From positions 1,240,001 through 1,304,000 of the forward strand of contig CADCXC010000010.1 of NCBI GenBank assembly GCA_902806595.1: 64,000 nucleotides of DNA, given 5' to 3'. This stretch comes from Pyrenopolyporus hunteri. Its lineage: Eukaryota > Ascomycota > Sordariomycetes > Xylariales > Hypoxylaceae. The notes under the pieces were generated by a model. It was not told where the DNA came from. It ran no database searches and saw nothing but the letters and a program-made list of their open reading frames with translations. Below are positions 20,201 through 29,570 of the stretch, in pieces (the stretch's first letter is position 1; each line of letters opens with the position of its first letter). The position numbers and the translations under genes were made by a program.

Positions 20201-22013
20201 GATCGAGCGATACCGTAGGATGGATGAATACTCACCTTCGTACCATAACTGCTTCACTACGGCTGCGCTTGATGCCTACTGCCTCTTGATGAAGGCCGGC
20301 GTGATGGATAAAGACCCTCTCATGTTTGTTCAATACCTACAGGATCAGACTTACGACCTTGTCCGCATAAAAGCGTGCGAGTCCCTCATCGAGCTAGGCA
20401 TGTTGGCAAATCCTAAGTTCGTACGGCTTTTCCTAGCCTTGGCCAGCACGGACCCTTCGCCGTTCGTTCGAGATAGACTTTTCAAAGCCCTCTGTCGCGG
20501 CTTCGCCAGCGTTGCCATCGGGGAAAACGAACGGTCAGAGGAACGTGCGCCAACCCAGCAGGCGGATGATGGCCTTATTGTTGAGCAAGACGACGCAGTG
20601 ATTGAGGCGAGGAAGAAGGCGAAGGCCCGCAAAGAGGATCTCTCGGTAGCGCTCGCGGCCTTAAAGAAGGAAACCAACGACGACGAAAATTTGCACGCGG
20701 CTATTTGGGATGCGATGAACTCGCCCGTCCTTACCGTAGCCGAGCGGATCAACTTCCTCGAACTTTGCTCGATATTAGTTGAGGAAGATCAGAGCCTAAT
20801 CCTTACGTTCGACTATCCCACCTACTGGACGGTCGAGCGCGGTGAGAAGAGTAGACATAGATGTCTGGTAACATTTAAGCGGCATTTTAGGACAAAGCCG
20901 CGCAAGACATATGCTACGCAACCATTGCCACCCAAGCCGGAGCCGAAACGAACCATCACCCTGAACCTAAATCGGAATATGAGCTCCGTTACGAAAACGA
21001 CGACGCCTGCAGCTCAGACTCCTCCGCCATCGGCTCCATCCACTTCCACCGCTAAATCTTCCACAAGCAAGCCGTCGGAGGCCGTTCCTCAAGCCAGGTC
21101 GGCCCTCCCGTCTCTAAAACCAACTCTTACACAGAAAGAGAGGGTGCCCGTCCCGTCCATGAAGCAATCCTCTCCCGAGGAGCGGAAAGAGAAAGCTACA
21201 CTAAAGCAAGGGAAGCATTCGGTCGCTAGCTCCATGTCTCGGGGCGCTACTCCATCCGGTCATCAGGAGAAAACCAAGATGGGCGACGCCCATAGGGATA
21301 GTATATCCGTCCAAGCCCCCGTGCGACCTACCGTAGAACGCCAACACACCGAGTCGAAAGCAGGGTCTTCTAAGCCCAACGGAAATGGCTACCTAGGGCT
21401 TGCTAAGCACCCGAAGAACCTGAAAAGAGCCAGCGCTGAAGGCGATGGTCCCCGGCCAAGCAAGATGGTTAAGCTTAATACGTCCAAAATCCCAAGGAAG
21501 GAGTTGGAAAAGCTTGGGAAACGGCCGAAGCCGAAGCTATTAGTGAAGGTCAAGTTCAGGGCCTGGGACAAACTGCGCAGATTAAAAGGCGACGCGTCCC
21601 AAACCGGTTCTATCCGGGCTGCTACCAAACACCGCAGACCCGACGAGAAGTCTAGTATCCGCAGTCCCCGGCCGGTAGGCGGCTCAGCCTCCCCTGCGAT
21701 CAAGGCAGAGCCATCTTCCATTCCATCGTCCCCGCTACATTCGCCTCCAAAGGCACAACACGCTTCTCACAATCCACTTACTTACTCTCAATCTCACCCC
21801 CAATCGTCAACTCAGCCATCGCAGCCAGGAACAAGCAACGGGAAGCCACGAAAACCTCTTCCGGACATGCGCAAGCCGCTTCCGTCAGCAGCACCAACCA
21901 GCAATCCAGCGCCGTCGAAGCAACCACCTCCAGCATCATCTCCCCCTGCATCGAAAGGACCGACCAAATTGAAAATCAAGCTAAAACCACCTACTGCAGG
22001 GTCCTCGGGTTAA
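17220..22013 (+). CDS. TAF2: Transcription initiation factor TFIID subunit 2 (TAF2/TSM1)
   Basis: Intronless, 1597 residues. TAF2 is the TFIID subunit that contacts initiator DNA with TAF1. The protein has an M1-aminopeptidase fold in its first ~700 residues: the beta-rich start YVVFNQNVYIDIDFSRKRVHG, then FNLMYP-like FPCIDDPGSRNSWRI near 226-240, and RYPFESYKVCFVDD near 398. Where active enzymes carry the HEXXH zinc helix, it reads VYSLASQWFGVNIVP (about 445-459), with WLVVGIAWFITD for the second zinc-ligand helix. Zinc ligands are absent, as is typical of TAF2, so it is a non-enzymatic scaffold. An alpha-helical HEAT-like region follows to about 1230 (VRIKACESLIELGMLANPK). The last ~350 residues are Pro/Ser/Lys-rich and disordered. 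Start ATG at 17220 lies in ATCATGCC; there is no competing upstream Met. Confidence 0.95.
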   Translation: MPGIVEPEPAAAGDTPPVELPFDDTPPRPYVVFNQNVYIDIDFSRKRVHGRSDILIVPTVDVSEVYIDARQCEIDVAQITVSNCEVEASYHDPCEGTRTPGHYRWSAPQWGIKKHRMGPLLHHKRKEVSALDHDLKCCTPLNGSIKVKLPSVDEVLQKNKNSQKADQQDILLHPDGTVGGYRIRIPFKLKNVCDGLQFVGIDEADVRYPHVYTRHSIEPGTASAIFPCIDDPGSRNSWRISITCPRTLGDAFPKPPTAQQQRTTLDILNGSRKRKHGEEEPKQVDIALTEEDRMLEMTVVCSGYLTGEVIHKDDETKKTMTFEVDRNKAAKHIGFAVGPFEHVDLWSEFRSEEDDTKLGANAVKVHGYCLPGRAEEVRNTCSTLVTAVDYFVLTFGRYPFESYKVCFVDDMIEETVPLCAFSLCSTRLLYSADLLDTEVETTRTLVYSLASQWFGVNIVPNTKADIWLVVGIAWFITDHFMKMLCGNNEFRFRMKTMADRLVEVDIKRPSLQDIGEHLYLGSFEVDFMNLKAPLVLFILDRRLSKLSSSTGISKIISRMVSKANTSGQASDEVLGSDAFRRACEKAGNTRLESFWNQWVCMSGCPRFDVFQRFNKKRLCVEMTLRQTQDITFLKGRPLDKDDFWRDVREENHAVYAAELQQFFTGPMTIRIHEADGTPYEHIVEIRPEDVKATKFEIPYNTKYKRLKRNRRQRERAMASNTKGNDEGHRDLYYLGDVMQHPDEMEEWDFRDWDEETEAKMDQESYEWIRMDADFEWICEMRTNLPAYMYASQLQQDRDVVAQQDSMLFLHRSFSKTGPHPLVSTILTRTLLDPRYYYGIRIMAADELPRHAVKEPVNWIGLRHLLKVFQHFFCHPGTYTPLPNDFSNKRQYLIQRTIPEAIARVRGEDGRCPKDARRFILEQIRANDNSSNNYSDQPYICRLIKALAICQIPDEKKSKQQKAMSFSFEDADGDEVMAEPIDSEPDEFRESAREEIERYRRMDEYSPSYHNCFTTAALDAYCLLMKAGVMDKDPLMFVQYLQDQTYDLVRIKACESLIELGMLANPKFVRLFLALASTDPSPFVRDRLFKALCRGFASVAIGENERSEERAPTQQADDGLIVEQDDAVIEARKKAKARKEDLSVALAALKKETNDDENLHAAIWDAMNSPVLTVAERINFLELCSILVEEDQSLILTFDYPTYWTVERGEKSRHRCLVTFKRHFRTKPRKTYATQPLPPKPEPKRTITLNLNRNMSSVTKTTTPAAQTPPPSAPSTSTAKSSTSKPSEAVPQARSALPSLKPTLTQKERVPVPSMKQSSPEERKEKATLKQGKHSVASSMSRGATPSGHQEKTKMGDAHRDSISVQAPVRPTVERQHTESKAGSSKPNGNGYLGLAKHPKNLKRASAEGDGPRPSKMVKLNTSKIPRKELEKLGKRPKPKLLVKVKFRAWDKLRRLKGDASQTGSIRAATKHRRPDEKSSIRSPRPVGGSASPAIKAEPSSIPSSPLHSPPKAQHASHNPLTYSQSHPQSSTQPSQPGTSNGKPRKPLPDMRKPLPSAAPTSNPAPSKQPPPASSPPASKGPTKLKIKLKPPTAGSSG

Positions 22014-24552
22014 ATCGCCAAGACTAGGCGTACCCGATGCTTATGAGCCCAGAAGCCTAACCTGTTGATGGAACGCCATCAGCACTTCCTTATTGGAGTA
22101 CATACCATAGTGCCCACGCAGTTTAGTGGGCTGTCTCGGTTTATTATTGTTATTTCTTCACAAATACACCTTTTTGCATGGCATTGGCGTTGTTGGCGTT
22201 AGGGCCGAGAGGATATGACTCCGAACCGAACCTGCTTTTTTTTGTTCTTGCGTTCGTACTTAGAAAGAGAGTAATGGACAGCGAGGAGGACGGATGAATG
22301 GAGGGTCGGATCGATGGATGGAAGGGTGGATAGATCCGAGCCCCTAGGTCCTCGAGGTTCGGGACGAGAGCAGCGTGATTGCGTCACCCTACTGGCTATT
22401 GCTGTTGCATCCCGTATTTTTGGCTTGAGCTGGCAACGATGAACCGAGGTGGTATGCGTGTGTGTGTTTCGTGGAGGGGGCCGGTAGGTAGGTATGGTAG
22501 GGTAGGTACCTAGGTAGGTAGTCAGACTATGCTAATGCATCAGGATGATTGCTGCTTAATATGTTCCATGAGGGCTGTGAATGTTTCGTGGCCTGCAATC
22601 ATACGATTACCTACCTGGGTACCCACCTACCATGTAGCGAATATTCGTTCGTGTTTGAGTTCGATATATGGTATGGGTGACCCGAACCCTTATGATAAAA
22701 TGATAATACATTGCTATTATGTTAACTTTCGCGACATGTCTCGTAGATTATATGTATTCAGGGTTAAGGCGTCTCATCTCCTTCAGACGTCGTATATAGG
22801 TAGAGTAGACGTTTATAGGACAGAATCATTTCAGCTATCCCGTGCGTTGTCTACCTACCTACTTGACCCTGCACACTTCCTACTTTAACCATATATGCTA
22901 GAAAACGTAAACCACAAGACCCTTACGGTTATCAATGTCCTGGACCCCTCCTATTCAAATATCAGTAGGACCCCAGGTACTCATTATAAAGGGGGTTAAA
23001 CAGATCCTTAAAGCAAGATAACTTCCATTTTACGTGTATCTATCTTGGATAGTCTAATAGCAATAGCCGATCTAAATACCAGGTTCGTTTATTCCCCTGA
23101 CTCGGGACACTTCCTAATGCTTTAAGAGACACCAGTGAACTAATATACATCACCTTAAGGGGACGGGCTAATAAAGAATTATCAACAGGATTATCCCCGG
23201 AAACGCGAGAAGACTCGCTAATCAGTCCGCGGAGGTAATCTACATTTGAATAACTACTTACCTATGTACCATGGAAAATCTATCGGATCCAGAATATTTT
23301 CGATTATAAGAACGTCGTCGATACGTCTATGTATAGGAGGTGGTCGTGATATTAACACAAAAGCTATACGAAAGGAATAAGGAAAAAGAAAGAAAGGACA
23401 GAAACATATAGGACCAATCAGGGGATCTTCCCCTGAAGCCTAGGTAGTGGTATTAACGATACTTTACGTTACAATGCCTCGGACCTGGGATACGGTGAGA
23501 ATAAATCGATAGTCTCCCTAAGTCGTCCCAACCCAGCCATTAAGCCATGCGTTCGAAACGCCTGGTGTTATTCAAGTCCACGTGTTTTCGCCACGTACGT
23601 AAGCTAGGCGGTTGGGTTTAGGGTGTCTTTTGTATGAAATTCTACAAGGCGAGGTAAGGTGAAGTGTACTAGTAGAGGTTGAGCAGGAATATTGCGCGTA
23701 CGATGGGGTCACCTGAAGGAATTTGATAACGCAGCAGAGCTAGGTTCCTAATTTCGTATAGTGGTACCTGTGTAGGTTTGGTAATAACCTGAGAATGTTT
23801 TATTTCTGGGCCTGGGCTTTATACTTCAGTGTATGGTCAGGGCGATCCGAGAGCACAGATGCCTAGGACAGTCCTTGGCGTGGAGTTGATACCACGATAG
23901 TGTTGTCGTAATGAATGATTCAATGTTAGTATCAGAGGTCACAACGGTGGAAAGGGACGGCTGTAGTATTGCTGAAATGTCCATAGGCAGGGCCAGTATA
24001 ACGATATTGAATCATACCTAGTTATAAGTTACGAAAGCCGATTCATGTAACGTACCTAGGTAGGTGCTGAAGGGAGATGAGGCGGATTCTTCTTTGGAGT
24101 CTAGGCTAGATATAGGCACGAAATCTCGAAGCTCAGGAGCCCGCAAATGAAAAAAGGAGGCGCTAGTAAGCCATACTCATTATCTCGCTCTCTAGCATAT
24201 CGATCCGTAAATCTCTAGTATCCCTCCCCTTCTCCATGCTTATCCCATGCGACCCAGTCCCGCACCAGGCAAGAAACAGCCAGGACCACCCGATGCTTCC
24301 TTATTACTTATTAAACGACGGCTCAACCAGGCAGGTAAATTACCCTGCCTCCTTCACTTTGGCCTTTCCTTTTGCTTCGCACGAGTCCGATTCTATCTTC
24401 TCCTACCCCCCGTGCCCGTCCCCGTACCTGCTCCTCCCGCCCCTCCCGTCTGCCCCGCAATCCCAATCCTCTCGTCCCGACTCCTCGTCATCATGCGTCC
24501 CGACGGCTGTTGCCCCTGCCCCTGCCCCTGCGTCGGCTCCGTGCTCCCCTGC
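22014..24552. other. Convergent intergenic desert between TAF2 and CDC26
   Basis: 2.5 kb with no convincing gene. It holds the TAF2 3' end, TAGGTA tracts at 22482-22520, and from about 22900 to 24200 a TA-rich stretch with almost no open frame, consistent with decayed repeats. The end of the region (24200-24550) is the likely CDC26 3' untranslated region. Confidence 0.55.
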
Positions 24553-25119
24553 CTACTCGCCGCGCCGCGTCGTCCTCGGGCCCGCTTGCTGTTGCTGGTG
24601 TTGTGTCGCGCCGATGATCCGGTGCGTCCGGGCGGGCGCCGCCGGCGCGCCTGGGTTAGCCGCGGACGCGGAGGTGGAGGTGGATGTGGGCGTCGCGTGC
24701 TGGCTGCGCGTCGCGCGCACCTGCTGGATGTACGCGGCGCGCGCCTGGCCGGGCGAGACCTCGCGGCCGCTGAACTGCTCGCGGGCGGCGCGCCGCGGGC
24801 CCGTGATGAACGGGTCGCTGGTGTCCGGGTCGTCGTCGTCGTCTTCGTCGTCGTCCGCGTCCCGCATGTCTTCGTCGTCGCCGCTGGGGGGTGGCGGGGA
24901 GGGGGTCAGGGACGAGGAGGACGAGGAGGTGTCCATTGGCTGCGGCTGGTGCTGGTGCTGGTGATGTTGAGGTTGATGTTGGTGTTGCTGCGGCATGGGC
25001 TGGTGGGATTGCGCGCGCGAGTGGGCTTGCGACTGGGCTTGGGCGGCGAAGCGCCGGTCTTCGTAGGCCGCTATGTCCTCGGCGGTGAGGGTGAGGGTTG
25101 TTGGAGGCCGGCGGAGCAT
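24553..25119 (-). CDS. CDC26: Anaphase-promoting complex subunit CDC26
   Basis: 188 residues, single exon, ATG at 25119. The first ~28 residues (MLRRPPTTLTLTAEDIAAYED) match the conserved CDC26 start, known in human as MLRRKPTRLEL. This segment threads through the TPR superhelix of APC6/Cut9 and stabilises the anaphase-promoting complex, a ubiquitin ligase driving mitotic exit. The remainder is low complexity: Gln/His-rich (about 40-62), Ser-rich, then an acidic run of Asp (about 80-100), and a Gly/Ala/Thr/Gln tail. It is about twice the length of animal CDC26 (~85 residues), and the extra part looks disordered. The DNA is GC-rich, so the opposite strand also stays open for a long stretch, but that frame has no protein-like features. 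Confidence 0.85.
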   Translation of the reverse strand: MLRRPPTTLTLTAEDIAAYEDRRFAAQAQSQAHSRAQSHQPMPQQHQHQPQHHQHQHQPQPMDTSSSSSSLTPSPPPPSGDDEDMRDADDDEDDDDDPDTSDPFITGPRRAAREQFSGREVSPGQARAAYIQQVRATRSQHATPTSTSTSASAANPGAPAAPARTHRIIGATQHQQQQAGPRTTRRGE

Positions 25120-27607
25120 TGTGTCTCTGGCACTGCTGGCGGGTATTGGTTTTGTTCTAGTCCCTTTTTATTTCTCGACGGTCGCGCTAAGGGGATTGGA
25201 GGGAGGTCGCTTGAGAGATAAGGACGGCGACGACGGCGAAGGGGAACGCAGGCGGCGAGTCTTTATTGATGATACGTATAGAGTAATTGGCTTAGAGATA
25301 CTGATTTAAATGCTATTCAAGATCGCTCAGCAAAGCAGATGCTACGTAGAATGCACGTGTCGGTTAGGTATATTAGGAAGATAAAAATGTGCTTTTGTTG
25401 TTGAGGACGTGAAGCGTGAAGTTAAACATTAGGCAACTTTTGTAAGCATTTCCACGGCGACAATTCTTTTTTCAACCACTAAAAGCTCAGTACCTGGCAG
25501 CCTGGGAACGCGCTGCGGGGTCCTGCGGGGCTTCCCGCGTAGCATCTAATCGTTTATTCTTCAGCCCTATTAGTGGATACCCATCTACCTAAAGCTGCCT
25601 TTACCTAATATGCTAGGTACCCCTAACCCATATACAAATAGGGTATCTCTTATCTAATGGTTGTAGGGTAGCGTAACCAATTATGAGATAGGTATATCGA
25701 ACCTCTCTTAAACTACCTAATTTCAACTAGGTACCTATGTTACTTGACCTTGGCGGGTATGTCATATCACGTAGGCCGGTATAATTTCATATTACATTCA
25801 ATGTCGTATTGCATACATGGGTACTGTGGGAGCAGCTTGCGTACGTTCACTTGAACCAAAGGTCTCCGTTTTGTGGACGCAAGCATATCTACTGCATTAA
25901 TATTGAGGTCTATTATAACAATGCGTATTCGTCCCCTCGGTCCCGTGTACGTATTATTCAAACTAGCGATATCGGTTCGTCCCGATCTGCAAAGTATCCT
26001 GGTAGTTACAAACACGCGGCATATCAGTGACTCCCGGTCGATCTATTGCCGACGATGCCCATGTCCTCCACTATCACACTAATATTAGATCACTCTGAAT
26101 CCCGAGTTCAAAGCCCAGCGCATGATCCGGACTTTCTGTCCTCGTTCTGGCCTATACGAGATTTCATGCATGAAGATTCGTGGATTCAGAACGACAAGAC
26201 TTTCCAAGGAATATATAGCCGCTTCGAAGTTACATCCCGATTCATGTTGGAGCAATTACTGGATCCAGGAACTCCGCCTCGTTATTCTAGGGGAAGGATA
26301 GGTATACCCCTCGAGAGAGGCTGACGCTGGTGGAGTACAGATACGGATAGATAACGGTGGCAAAGACATGGGGAAACCCCAGTAAACATCGTCTTCACGT
26401 AGAAGGTATTCCACCAACGGATACCGCGGATGAGGAGCCGTCGCAAGGCCGGTCGATCCGGTTCAACAACCCGAATATATGTACGTCGCTAATCGACGAT
26501 GCATCAGGGGTTTCGTCATTGCCCAAGGGTCTGATGCAGTCGTGTACATGAGGATTCCGTCAAATCGATTTACCAACGTACCGGAGTTTCCTGTTTCCTT
26601 GGGTAAGATCAGGACGCTTGGCCCAAGCAACTGGGTGACAGATGATCCCTGGGAAGAGCATGGATCTTCTCCCCAACCACCCGTTCATGCATAAATAGCC
26701 TTTTCAAAGTCCGAGACCATAGACCGAAACCGCGCACCCCCCCGGTCCCGACTTAACACCGATATGTCCCGCCAAGTATCTCTCACGCAGTTCGCGTTAC
26801 TAATGGCCATGGACGTTTGTCATCTGTTACACACCCTAACTAACAAGCCTGGAAATCAAACATCTCCCCTGGGGGTCACGTGTCATAATTTGTAACTTAT
26901 CAGTAACACTTCCGCAAAATACTTTTCTGTCCGAAGTCCGAAGAGCCTATGACTTCGGCAATGTGAGGATGGAGTAACCGAAGGTGGCGATTCTATTATG
27001 TATGAGCCCATGAACTTGTCTAATACAAGCTACTACTGGCAAAATATGTTCACAGCCCCTAGGAAGCGGCCGTAGGACATTCTAATTCTGCTTCGAATAC
27101 GCTGATACGTCAGCTTAACAGAACCTAACACGGCTGATTCTAACCCCTTCGTTCGCAAAACTATACTTGTATATTAAGTCTTAACCGCAACGAAGGTGCC
27201 ACAGATATACGCGTGTCGCATTATCCTTATAGTTTACGTGGCTCCAATGACCACGATAAGGGGATTATACTATATCAAACTAAAGCGATGCCCCGAGGGT
27301 TACGGTTTGCTATTAGTAGGTATGTAGGTAGCGCGGTGTCACCAATATGCATAGGAGCAGTGCGGGATGAGATTCCAATTGAGTAAGGAGAGTATAGAGC
27401 GTAAGGCTAAGGAAGCGTAGCCACGCAATCCTACGCGATACCCTGACGAACTACTGGAGACAGGCTTCCTAGGTACTCAATTGGAAATCCTAGCGCACTA
27501 TTCAATACTTAGATTCAACACAGCGGAATTTCGAATATCCCCTCGCTGGTCGTAGATTTGTCATCCATCTTTCCGGGGTCTTCGGAATACCGTAGAGCTG
27601 AAATCCC
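25120..27607. other. Intergenic desert with protein-like fragments
   Basis: Holds the CDC26 promoter, TACCTA-type tracts at 25585-25730, and a stretch at 26046-26694 where protein-like segments occur in three frames with stops between them (listed separately). From 26700 to 27600 I see nothing beyond TA-rich sequence with few open frames. Confidence 0.5.
26046..26694 (+). pseudogene. Possible decayed coding fragments, unknown family
   Basis: An open frame at 26046-26324 carries MSSTITLILDHSESRV, DFLSSFWPIRDF and YSRFEVTSRFMLEQLLD, which look like real protein. Continuation appears in other frames: 26357-26551 (GIPPTDTADEE, RSIRFNNPNIC) and 26479-26694 (IRGFVIAQGSDAVVYMRI, LGKIRTLGPSNWV). No clean splice sites join them. 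A decayed gene with frameshifts is the simplest reading; chance open frames cannot be excluded. No family recognised. Confidence 0.25.
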
Positions 27608-28014
27608 CTAGGTGACGTCTTCGATAAAATCGACGAGCTTCACGAAAGGTAGCTCAGTCTCGTCCCTGATGCAGGAGGAACGTAGGCCGAGAATATCGTA
27701 GACCTCAACAATGCCGTCACTTACCTTGGAGCAATACCTAGATAGGCGTCCGCTAACCTCATGCGGGAATTGAAGAGACCAGGACATGAGATAGCTGCCC
27801 CATTTCGGGGATCAATTAATAGAATTCGACGAGATTTATAGAATTTGCGGGCATTTGGAAGAGGTATGAACCCGTCAGTAGCGAGGTTATTGAAGTGCCG
27901 CCATGCTAGATTTACAGGCGTGGAATAGCGGGTTCGAATGTCTAAGCCATGATTGAGGAATTGGAGGAATTTGTATGGGACGTCGTCTGAGATAATAATA
28001 CACAGGGGAGACAT
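27608..28014 (-). CDS. Hypothetical protein, 115 residues, two exons
   Basis: ATG at 28014 opens a 97-codon frame (MSPLCIIISDDVPYKFLQF, LNHGLDIRTRY, RKFYKSRRILLIDPRNG, RMRLADAYLGIAP). It meets a strong donor AAG|GTAAGT at 27724. Using the acceptor CATCAG at 27666, the frame continues DETELPFVKLVDFIEDVT to a TAG at 27610-27608. Exons are 27725-28014 and 27608-27665; the intron is 59 nt with only a weak branch site. The sequence looks coding and vaguely ankyrin-like (NHGLDI), but no family is recognised. It may be the surviving 3' part of a larger decayed gene. It shares a 330 bp divergent promoter with the TMA23-like gene. Confidence 0.35.
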
Positions 28015-28344
28015 TTATATATATAGTGCCCCGCCATGTCATGTGACGGATTCTCTAGGGAGTATATATGCGGCTAACGAATGTAATTCTGTTAAAGAGC
28101 TACCCTGCACGGATGCACGTCCCTAATCTAGTAGAGGCAGAGGCCCACTAAAATTTTACAATCTTCAAACTTCCCAAAAGACCGCCGCAATTTCAGCGCG
28201 ATCAATCAATACCGGTAGATCCCAACACAAAAACATCGACAGCATGCATCCTTGAGATAGCCTTCTGAGGAATATCCCATACCTCCCCGCCGCACCCGTA
28301 TACCACAATCCCAGCCCCCCGAACCAAGCCCCCAATCCATCCCA
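28015..28344. promoter_or_regulatory. Short divergent promoter
   Basis: 330 bp between the minus-strand hypothetical gene and the TMA23-like gene. A TATATATA stretch at 28016-28024 abuts the hypothetical gene start. The last 150 bp is C-rich leader for TMA23. No further signals were recognised. Confidence 0.35.
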
Positions 28345-29040
28345 ATGGACGCGCGCGCGCTCCTAACCGCCCAAGGATGGCGGGGCGCCGGGCACACGCT
28401 GCACCCGACGAGCGACCGGACGGGGCTCACGCACCACCTGCTCATGAAGCGCAACGACGACGGCAGCGGGCTGGGGAGCAAGAAGGGGGGGGAGCACAAG
28501 GCGGAGGCGTGGTGGCTCAACGCCTTCGACCAGGCGCTCAAGGGCATCGACACCCGGGGCGGGACGATGCGGCAGACGCTCAAGGGCGGCGCGCTCGAGA
28601 AGATCACGGCCCGCGGCGCCGCGGCCAAGTACACCGGCGCCCGGGGCCTGTACTCGTCGTTCGTGCGCGGCGGCGTGATGGAGGGCACGGCGGTGGGCCG
28701 GGACGTGCCGACGGGCTTGGCGACGCCCCCGGAGAGCGGGGTGGCGACGCCGGTGGCCGGCTTGGACAAGGCGAAGGAGAAGAAGAAGGGGGACAAGGAG
28801 AATGAGACGAAGGAGGAACGGCGCGCGAGACGCGAGGCCAAGAAGCGAAGAAAAGCCGAGAAGCAGGCTAGGAAAGAAGCGGAGGAACGGGCGGCGGAAA
28901 AGGTCGAGAAGAAGAAGGCGAAGAAGGCGGAGCGGGAACGGATCAAGGCTGCGGAGACGAAGGAGGAGCGTCGCGCGAGGAGGGATGCGAGGAGGAGGCG
29001 GAAAGAGGAGAAGAGGAGGCGCAAGGCGGCTGGTGGATGA
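28345..29040 (+). CDS. TMA23: TMA23-like nucleolar G-patch protein
   Basis: 231 residues, single exon. The N-terminus (MDARALLTAQGWRGAGHTLH, then LLMKRNDDGSGLGSKKGG and EAWWLNAFDQALKGID) matches yeast Tma23, which opens with a similar YGWKEGEAF, VKHKRDKKGLG, EAWWERLFDGHLKNLD pattern. Tma23 is a nucleolar factor in small-subunit ribosome biogenesis and carries a G-patch-like start. Residues about 75-105 (RGLYSSFVRGGVMEGT) are also conserved-looking. The last ~100 residues are an extreme Lys/Arg/Glu charged helix, likely a nucleolar targeting and coiled-coil region. Third positions are very GC-rich, which keeps other frames open too, but only this frame has family motifs. Confidence 0.85.
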   Translation: MDARALLTAQGWRGAGHTLHPTSDRTGLTHHLLMKRNDDGSGLGSKKGGEHKAEAWWLNAFDQALKGIDTRGGTMRQTLKGGALEKITARGAAAKYTGARGLYSSFVRGGVMEGTAVGRDVPTGLATPPESGVATPVAGLDKAKEKKKGDKENETKEERRARREAKKRRKAEKQARKEAEERAAEKVEKKKAKKAERERIKAAETKEERRARRDARRRRKEEKRRRKAAGG

Positions 29041-29235
29041 ACGAGTCGCTGTGATTCGCATAGTATTCTTGCCGAGGCAAATCTATTCCAAGAAATCTTT
29101 GCGCAGTCGGGGTCCCCTTCGGCATTTCGGACACGCAATATACCTACCCGTCCGCGCTGTCGGTCCTGCGAGCTGGGCCGGCTTTCCCCAGACGCGGTCC
29201 ATCACGCGAGTATGTAGGTAGGTAGATATGCACGC

Positions 29236-29412
29236 CTATCGAAGCTCGTGCTCCTCTCCAGCGGGTCGGCGTCGTGGCTTGCACCAGCCTTCCCACTCCG
29301 GAATGTATAGAACCAGCCCGATGGCCAGGAGGATAAATACGGCGAAGAGTATCCCGAGGATTAAACCAGCATCCAAATAATCAGCTTCTGGCTCGGAATC
29401 TCTTCGTGCCAT
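29236..29412 (-). CDS. Small single-pass membrane protein, 58 residues
   Basis: From ATG at 29412 the frame encodes MARRDSEPEADYLDAG, one hydrophobic segment (about 16-37, GLILGILFAVFILLAIGLVL), then a basic Trp/Pro/Arg-rich tail ending EEHELR. The acidic N-side and basic C-side suggest the N-terminus faces outward or into the lumen. It lies 158 bp downstream of the THG1 stop, on the same strand, and tail-to-tail with TMA23. No family is recognised. It could be a real small gene or an open frame in the THG1 3' region; the clean TM helix and flanking charges favour real. Confidence 0.5.
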   Translation of the reverse strand: MARRDSEPEADYLDAGLILGILFAVFILLAIGLVLYIPEWEGWCKPRRRPAGEEHELR

Positions 29413-29570
29413 GTTTCTTGACGCTGTGTTAGATGGGGATGTATCTATCAACGAGGCGTGTGTGCGTATACGTGATGTGACTACGGCTGGAAAAGCTCAT
29501 GCACTTGGGCAAATGAAACAAAATTACTTTTCAGATTTGAAGATAGACCGATGAGGTGTGATATGATTTA

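Noticed and set aside
24236..25221. Long plus-strand open frames (up to 324 codons) over the CDC26 locus
   Set aside because: They are rich in low-complexity Arg/Gly/Val/Pro strings and are the antisense of a GC-rich gene whose minus frame starts with the conserved CDC26 motif.
25809..26082. Short frames on both strands around 25767-26082
   Set aside because: Overlapping in several frames with no protein-like pattern.
28206..29138. 310-codon minus-strand frame opposite TMA23
   Set aside because: Low-complexity Leu/Ser/Pro/Arg sequence from the complement of a Lys/Arg/Glu-coding GC-rich gene; the plus frame has the TMA23 motifs.
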